Shown: in pieces, positions 61,091 to 64,000 of the stretch
Layout: the number at the start of each line of letters is the position of its first letter
How positions within the stretch are numbered: position 1 is the first letter of the stretch
Assembly (NCBI RefSeq): GCF_041146395.1
Contig: NW_027182875.1
Span: forward strand, 561,501-625,500
Direction: 5' to 3'
DNA: 64,000 bases
Origin: Eulemur rufifrons
Lineage: Eukaryota; Chordata; Mammalia; Primates; Lemuridae
Translations under genes and position numbers: made by a program
Notes under the pieces: generated by a model
The model's input: the letters and a program-made list of their open reading frames with translations, nothing else
What the model was told of the DNA's origin: nothing
Databases searched by the model: none

Positions 61091-63040
61091 AAACGTTATC
61101 ACAATTATGGTTAAACATGCTAAAAACCTGACAATTCTAAAAGTACTGGTTAATTCAAAAGCTCTGTCGCATACTTCTTGGAACAAGCCAGTTACCTGTG
61201 CCCATGCAAAGAGAGGTCTAGAGAACCATGGTGGATTCCCAGGTGATGAATCAAAGGATTCTTAAAGGAACAGGCTCAAAAGTGCAGATCCTGTTTCAGT
61301 CTAAGTGTGAAACAGGATCCGCACATTTTGCCTGCAACACACATTCGCCCTTCTCGTCTCTAGGGATAACAAAAACAGCCCATCGGATTTACAGATGCCC
61401 TGCCCCCGGCCCCCACCACCCCACACAAAATAGTCTGCTCCAGCGACTCGTCCTTATGCTATCTGGTGAAAGGTCATAAGCCTTTTAAAAAACTGGAGAT
61501 AGGATGGTAGAATTATACCTAAAAGACTGGCTTATTGCCAGATTCCCATACCAAGTATTGGCAACAGCAAGTGATGTAGGCCTCAGCATAGGTTTGTCCA
61601 TGGCAGCCATCTTGGGTTTAAGGAGACACAGATGAACCTTATAACAATTATAATAAAAGGTGCTGCGAAAGCTGTTAAATAATTCTCATGGTAGTGGTTA
61701 TTTCAAAAGCTCTGCGGCATACTTCTTTGAACTAGCCAGTTAACTGGGCCCACGCATAGTGCGGTGTAGAGAACTATGGTGGATTCCCAGCTGATGAAGC
61801 AAAGGATTCTTAAAGGAACAGGATGAACATGCGGATCCTGTTTCATACTCTGAAACAGGATCTGCACTTTTCACCTGCCAAACACATGCCCACTTCTCCT
61901 CTCTGGGGATAATAAAAAGAAACCACAGAACTGGCGGAGGGCTTGCCGCACCAGCCCCCAGACCCCACATAAAAACTTCCCGTCCAGCGACTCCTTGTTA
62001 TTCTAACTGCCAAAAGGTGCTCTGACTTTTAAAATAGTGGAGAAGGATGGTGAAATGATACTTAAAAGAATGTATTCTTTCCAGTCTCCAGTACCAAGGA
62101 TCGGCCACACAAAGTGAGCTCGGCCTCAGCATAGTTTTGTCCATGGCAGCCATCTCGAGACGAACCTTATGACAATTATGATGAAAGGTGCTGCAAAACC
62201 TGGCAAATAATTCTCAACGTAGTGGTTTTTTCAAAAGCTCTGTGGAATACTTCTTGGAACCCGGCAGTTTTCTGGGCCCATGCATAGAGGGGTCTAGAGA
62301 ACCATGATGGATTCCCAGGTGATGAATCAAAGGATTCTTAAAGGAACAGGCTGAAAAGTGCGGATCCTGTTTCAGTCTGAGACTGAAACACTATATGCAC
62401 TTTTTGCCTGCAACACACATGCCCACTTCTCCTCTCTAGGGATAATAAAAACAATCAATCGGATTGACAGATGTCCTCCCCCGCCCCCCAACACTGTACA
62501 CAAAAAGGTCCCCTCCAGCGACTCATCCTTATGCTATCTGGCGAAAGGTCCTCTGCGTTTTAAAATAATGAAGATAGGATGGTGGAATTATACTTAAAAT
62601 ACTGGCCTTTTGCCAGACTCCCATACCAATTATTGGCAACAGGCAGTGACCTAGGTGTCAGCATAGGTTTGTCCGTGGATGCCATCTAGGGTTTTAGGAA
62701 GCACAGATGAACCTTATCAAAATTATGGTAAAAGTGCTGGAAAAGCTGGCAAATAATTTCCATAGTAGTGGTTATTTCAAAAGCTCTGAGGAAAACTTCT
62801 TGGAACCAGGCAGTTTTCTGTGTGCACTAAAAGAGGGGTCTAGAGAACCATGGTGGATTCCCAGCTGATGAAGCAAAGGATTCTTAATGGAACGGGGTGA
62901 AAAGTGCAGATCCTGTGTCTGTCTAAGACTGAAACAGGATGCACACTTTTCACCTGCCACACACATGCCCACTTTTCCTCTCTGGGGATAATAAAAACAA
63001 ACCAGCGAACTGACAAAGGGCCTGCCCCCCTTCCACCCAC
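61091..63040 (+). repeat. Diverged satellite B monomers
   Basis: Three to four monomers still aligned to satellite B by 'agctctg.ggcatacttctt', 'gaaccatggtggattcccag' and 'ctctctagggataa', but with many substitutions, for example 'ggtgctgcgaaagctg' for the usual 'cgctgaacacctgc'. The A-tract is absent or replaced by C-rich sequence. They keep and improve a dyad absent or weaker in other monomers. This reads as an older, unhomogenised part of the array. Confidence 0.85.
61282..61324. other. Dyad-symmetric element in satellite B (best copies)
   Basis: Two 17-nt arms (gtgcagatcctgtttca and tgaaacaggatccgcac) that are reverse complements except for one position, around a 9-nt centre. Comparable dyads are at 61831-61865, 62358-62400 and 62904-62944. 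Ordinary monomers carry a shorter form, 'gcggatcctgttt' with 'aaacagaatccgc'. Confidence 0.75.
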
Positions 63041-64000
63041 GCAGATCCCCCCCAAAAAAATTCCCCTCCAGCTACTAATTATTATGCTAACTTGCAAAAT
63101 TTCCCTGCATTTTTAAACAATGGAGAAAGGACGGTGGAGTGATACTTAGAAGAATGGCTTCTTGTCAGTCTCCACTAACAAAAATAGGCAACACCAAGTC
63201 AGCTACGCCTCAGCATAGTTATGCCCGTGGCCATGCGAATGCTGTTTAATTCTCTGAAAGAGTATCCGCACTTTTCAGCTGCCATCAAATGCCGACTTCC
63301 CCTCTCTGGGGATAATAAAAACAAACCAGCAAATTTATAGAGGGCCTGACCCCCCCATTGACACCGACCCGACGGAAAAAAAAAAAAAAACGTACCCTCC
63401 AGCTACTAATTATAAAGCTAACTTGCAAAATTTCCCTGCATTTTTTAACAATAGAAAAATGACGGTGGGCTTATACTTAGAATGGCTTCTTGTTAGTCTC
63501 CGCTGACAAAAATAGGCAACACCAAGTCGGCTACACCTCAGCATAGTTATGTCCGTGGCAGCCATCTTGGGTTTCAGGAGGCACATACAAACGTTATTAC
63601 AATTAGGGTGAAATGCTGAAAACCTGCAAATAATTTTCAACGTACTGGTTAATTGAAAAGCTCTGCGGCATACTTCTTGGAACAAGCCAGTTACCTGTGC
63701 CAACGCATAGAGGAATATATAGAACCATGGTGGATTCCCAGCTGATGAAGCAAAGGATTCTTAAAGGAATGGGATGACCATGTGGATCCTGTTTAATTCT
63801 CTGAAATAGAATCCACACTTTTCACATGCCCACTTGTCCTCTCTGGGGATAATAAAAGAAAACCAGCGAACTCACAGAGGGCCTGAAACGCCCATCCACT
63901 CCTACCCCACAAAAAAAGAAAAAAAAATACGTACCCTACATGTAATTATAATACTAACTTGCAAAATTTCCCTCCATTTTTACGAAATGGAAAAATGATG
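63041..64000 (+). repeat. Satellite B, distal end with a 3.05-kb-spaced duplication
   Basis: Typical monomer to about 63230, where 'atgcccgtgg' jumps directly to 'ccatgcgaatgctg', skipping part of a monomer. From there it repeats 60180-60965 at an offset of ~3048 bp with few differences. The array leaves the window mid-monomer. Confidence 0.85.

Overview
The window is eukaryotic, almost gene-free, repeat-dense DNA from a primate. The best marker of origin is one Alu at 59821-60157. Its left arm and its T/A-rich middle segment are of the lemur (strepsirrhine) type, so the source is most likely a lemur genome; the species cannot be read from the sequence. No cellular protein-coding gene, tRNA or rRNA gene could be supported. 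The short open frames in the arrays are by-products of the tandem repeats.

Layout: (1) 1-11655 is a tandem array of ~95-bp monomers (satellite A), grouped in threes into a ~285-bp unit. Its first 3.83 kb is in reverse orientation to the rest, so the block holds nested inverted and direct duplications. (2) 11656-16640 is a degenerate telomere-like array, TTAGGG strand on +. It carries a ~1.87-kb higher-order repeat with a GC-rich ~190-bp module. (3) 16641-64000 is a second satellite (satellite B) of ~548-bp monomers with an internal (CA)n/A-tract, arranged in 3-, 5-, 6- and 7-monomer higher-order blocks. Satellite B is interrupted twice: by a class II (betaretrovirus-like) endogenous provirus on the minus strand (37777-44059) and by the Alu. 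Near 61.1-63.0 kb the satellite B monomers are older and more diverged, and the last ~0.8 kb repeats 60.17-60.97 kb.

The provirus is bounded by a 6-bp target duplication (CCTGAA). It has two LTRs, a polypurine tract, a primer binding site that reads as tRNA-Ser, and remnants in the order gag, dUTPase-protease, pol, env. Most of reverse transcriptase and all of RNase H are deleted, integrase has three in-frame stops, and gag is shattered. A 363-codon frame covering the env transmembrane subunit is open. The LTRs differ at only 3 of ~729 shared positions, so the element is young although its interior is badly decayed.

Telomere-like repeats beside two satellites suggest a subtelomeric or heterochromatic block, but placement on a chromosome is inference. 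The strongest leads are the provirus (Ser primer site, a U5 hairpin with a compensatory change, a U5-PBS-U5 duplication in the 3' LTR), the nested inverted architecture of satellite A, the telomere-like higher-order repeat, and a conserved dyad in satellite B.
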